Shown: positions 23,647-25,155 of the stretch, one piece after another | How the letters are laid out: the number at the start of each line of letters is the position of its first letter | Position numbering within the stretch: the first letter of the stretch is position 1 | Assembly: GCA_023389175.1 (NCBI GenBank) | Contig: JAEWEW010000387.1 | Span: 1-25,155 of the forward strand | Source: Pseudomonadota bacterium | Lineage (GTDB): Bacteria; Pseudomonadota; Gammaproteobacteria; Burkholderiales; Burkholderiaceae_E | DNA length: 25,155 nt | Reading direction: 5' to 3' | Translations under genes and position numbers: made by a program | The notes under the pieces: model-generated | Told to the model about the DNA's origin: nothing | Databases searched by the model: none | Seen by the model: only the letters and a program-made list of their open reading frames with translations

Positions 23647-23702
23647 CAACGCAGCGCAGCATGAGCGGCTCGCATCCAGGGCGTTCGGGCCTTCCTGCGG
23701 GG

Positions 23703-24509
23703 TCACAACGCGTTCGCGTAGTGATGGCGGTCGGTGCGGCAGAGGCCGCGACGCAGCTCCACCGCCCGGCCGTTGAAGGTGGAGGTGACACGCTCCACCA
23801 GCAGGAGCGGCGCGCCCGGCGCCACGCCGAGGAGCTCGGCCTGCACGCCGCTCGCCGCCACGGCGCGAAGCTTCTCGTCGGCACGGATCATCTTGGTGCC
23901 GAGCTCGGTCTCCAGCACCGCGTAGAGCTGGCCGGAGTGTCCGGCGAGACGCTCGCTGGTGAGCTGACGGAACTCCTCGCCGGCGAGCCAGATGTCGTCG
24001 AGCACCACCGGCTCGTCGCCGAACACCAGGAGCCGCCGGATGAAGAGCACCGACTCGCCGGGACGCAGTCCGAGCGGCCGTGCGACGTCCGCCGGCGCGC
24101 GAACCCGCCGGCAGTCCACGATACGGCTGGCCGGCTGCACCGCCGGTCCTTCGTCCGGTCGCAGGCGCAGGAAGCGGAACTGCGCATACGTCTCCCGGTG
24201 CGAGCTCACGAAGGTGCCCCTTCCCTGGCGACGCACCAGCAGGCCCTCGGCGGCCAACGCCTCGATCGCCTTGCGAACCGTTCCCTGGCTCACGCCGTAG
24301 CGGCGCGCCAGCTCGTGCTCGCCGGGTATCGCTTGGCCGGGCAGCCATTCCCCTGACGCGAGACTCTGCAGGATGGCAGCCGTGATCTGCCGGTAGAGCG
24401 GCTGGAACCGCGGGGCCGCCGCGGCTGCCGCCACCGGGGGACCGCCAAGGGGCTCGGCATCCCGGCCGGAGGCCGGCGCGCGCCCGTCTGCACCGGTTTG
24501 AGTTTTCAC
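23703..24509 (-). CDS. GntR-family regulator, HutC/UTRA subfamily
   Basis: Transcription regulator with an N-terminal winged helix-turn-helix (about 38-102: LYRQITAAILQSLASGEW, then ELARRYGVSQGTVRKAIEAL, GRGTFV) and a C-terminal UTRA ligand-binding domain (about 110-255), which defines the HutC subfamily. 268 residues; the first ~35 are an Ala/Gly/Pro-rich tail. The GTG at 24509 has GGAG 5 nt upstream. Its place between mdh and sdhC is conserved in Burkholderiales, so control of these TCA genes is likely, with a small-molecule effector that cannot be named from sequence. Autoregulation through the palindrome at 24529-24540 is probable. Confidence 0.92.
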   Translation of the reverse strand: MKTQTGADGRAPASGRDAEPLGGPPVAAAAAAPRFQPLYRQITAAILQSLASGEWLPGQAIPGEHELARRYGVSQGTVRKAIEALAAEGLLVRRQGRGTFVSSHRETYAQFRFLRLRPDEGPAVQPASRIVDCRRVRAPADVARPLGLRPGESVLFIRRLLVFGDEPVVLDDIWLAGEEFRQLTSERLAGHSGQLYAVLETELGTKMIRADEKLRAVAASGVQAELLGVAPGAPLLLVERVTSTFNGRAVELRRGLCRTDRHHYANAL

Positions 24510-24528
24510 TGACTCTCCAGCTCAGATG

Positions 24529-24540
24529 TCTTATATAAGA
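24529..24540. promoter_or_regulatory. Candidate operator of the adjacent GntR regulator
   Basis: TCTTATATAAGA is a perfect 12-bp palindrome and the most AT-rich spot in the neighbourhood, 20 bp upstream of the gntR start and 12 bp upstream of the -35 of the candidate mdh promoter. A/T-rich dyads of this size are typical GntR-family operators. No second copy was seen before sdhC, gltA or sucA. Confidence 0.55.
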
Positions 24541-24552
24541 TAGCTTAGCAGT

Positions 24553-24582
24553 TTGACGAGGATGGCGCCAGCACCGTACCAT
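24553..24582 (+). promoter_or_regulatory. Candidate mdh promoter
   Basis: TTGACG (24553-24558), 18 bp, TACCAT (24577-24582). Initiation near 24590 would give a leader of about 120 nt before the mdh ATG. The remaining leader (24590-24707) shows no riboswitch-like or terminator structure by eye. Confidence 0.38.
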
Positions 24583-24707
24583 TCAGAGGCGTCTCGCGCG
24601 ATGGCGGCCATGGCCCGCGTCGGCGCCACGATGCCCGCCGCCCGCGTCCCGACCCCTCGAAGTCCTTCAATCCGCTTGCCAAGCAGCACCCGCCAGGAAC
24701 CACATTC

Positions 24708-25155
24708 ATGAAAGCTCCCAAACGCGTAGCGGTCACCGGCGCAGCCGGGCAGATCGGCTATTCCCTCCTCTTCCGCATCGCCAACGGCGACATGCTGGGC
24801 AAGGACCAGCCGGTCATCCTGCAGCTCCTGGACATCACCCCGGCCATGCCGGCGGTCAAGGGCGTCGTCATGGAGCTGGACGATTGCGCCTTCCCGCTGC
24901 TCGCGGGCGTGGTGGTCACGGACGACCCCGCGGTGGCGTTCAAGGATGCGGACTATGCGCTCCTGGTCGGCGCCCGGCCGCGCAGCAAGGGCATGGAGCG
25001 CAAGGACCTGCTGGAGGCCAACGGCGCCATCTTCACGGTGCAGGGAAAGGCCCTGAACGACCATGCCAGGCGGGACTGCAAGATCCTCGTGGTCGGCAAC
25101 CCGGCCAACACCAACGCCTACATCGCGATGAAGTCCGCGCCGGACCTGCCGCGGC
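24708..25155 (+). CDS. mdh: Malate dehydrogenase (C-terminus cut by window edge)
   Basis: Oxidises malate to oxaloacetate with NAD+, closing the TCA cycle. I translated it from the ATG at 24708: MKAPKRVAVTGAAGQIGYSL carries the nucleotide motif TGAAGQI (residues 10-16), followed by LQLLDITPAM and the mobile loop GARPRSKGMERKDLLEANG, with substrate Arg residues, and VVGNPANTNA near 135-144. About 149 residues are present of an expected ~327. This is the LDH-like type of MDH common in betaproteobacteria. AGGA lies 9 nt upstream. Divergent from gntR, with a shared 198-bp control region. Confidence 0.96.
   Translation, partial: MKAPKRVAVTGAAGQIGYSLLFRIANGDMLGKDQPVILQLLDITPAMPAVKGVVMELDDCAFPLLAGVVVTDDPAVAFKDADYALLVGARPRSKGMERKDLLEANGAIFTVQGKALNDHARRDCKILVVGNPANTNAYIAMKSAPDLPR

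Overview
The window is about 25 kb of GC-rich bacterial chromosome and is almost fully coding. Gene content and order point to a betaproteobacterium, most likely Burkholderiales. The evidence is the cluster mdh / gntR / sdhCDAB-sdhE / gltA / sucA-sucB-lpdA / zapE, a class I polyhydroxyalkanoate (PHA) synthase very close in sequence to the Cupriavidus type, and a bamD / rluD / pgeF block next to the pha genes. The genus cannot be fixed from this sequence alone.

Left part (1-5392): the minus strand reads rluD-pgeF (4-bp overlap), then phaC and phaB. phaB is cut by the left edge. bamD (outer-membrane assembly lipoprotein) runs on the plus strand and starts only 34 bp from rluD. No phaA thiolase lies between phaC and phaB.

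Middle part (5393-12159): a small intergenic repeat block, then on the minus strand a DinG/YoaA-type Fe-S helicase preceded by a small DUF465 (YdcH-like) gene. A complete three-gene TRAP transporter, dctP-dctQ-dctM, follows, then zapE.

Right part (11062-25155): the TCA-cycle island. On the minus strand, in order of transcription, are gntR (its own unit), sdhC-sdhD-sdhA-sdhB-sdhE, gltA, and sucA-sucB-lpdA-zapE. mdh is divergent from gntR and is cut by the right edge. Together these encode citrate synthase, the 2-oxoglutarate dehydrogenase complex (E1, E2, E3), succinate dehydrogenase with its FAD assembly factor, and malate dehydrogenase. A perfect 12-bp palindrome between gntR and mdh is the obvious candidate operator for the HutC-type GntR protein.

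No tRNA, rRNA, CRISPR array, insertion sequence, phage gene or defence system was seen. The non-coding interest is a GC-rich hairpin repeat found just downstream of bamD and of gltA, a 66-bp direct duplication next to the dinG 3' end, and an 18-bp tandem duplication upstream of the TRAP operon. The most unusual protein feature is a roughly 105-residue Ala/Lys/Arg-rich N-terminal extension on PhaC. I do not see a clearly new multi-gene system; most of the window is ordinary core metabolism.
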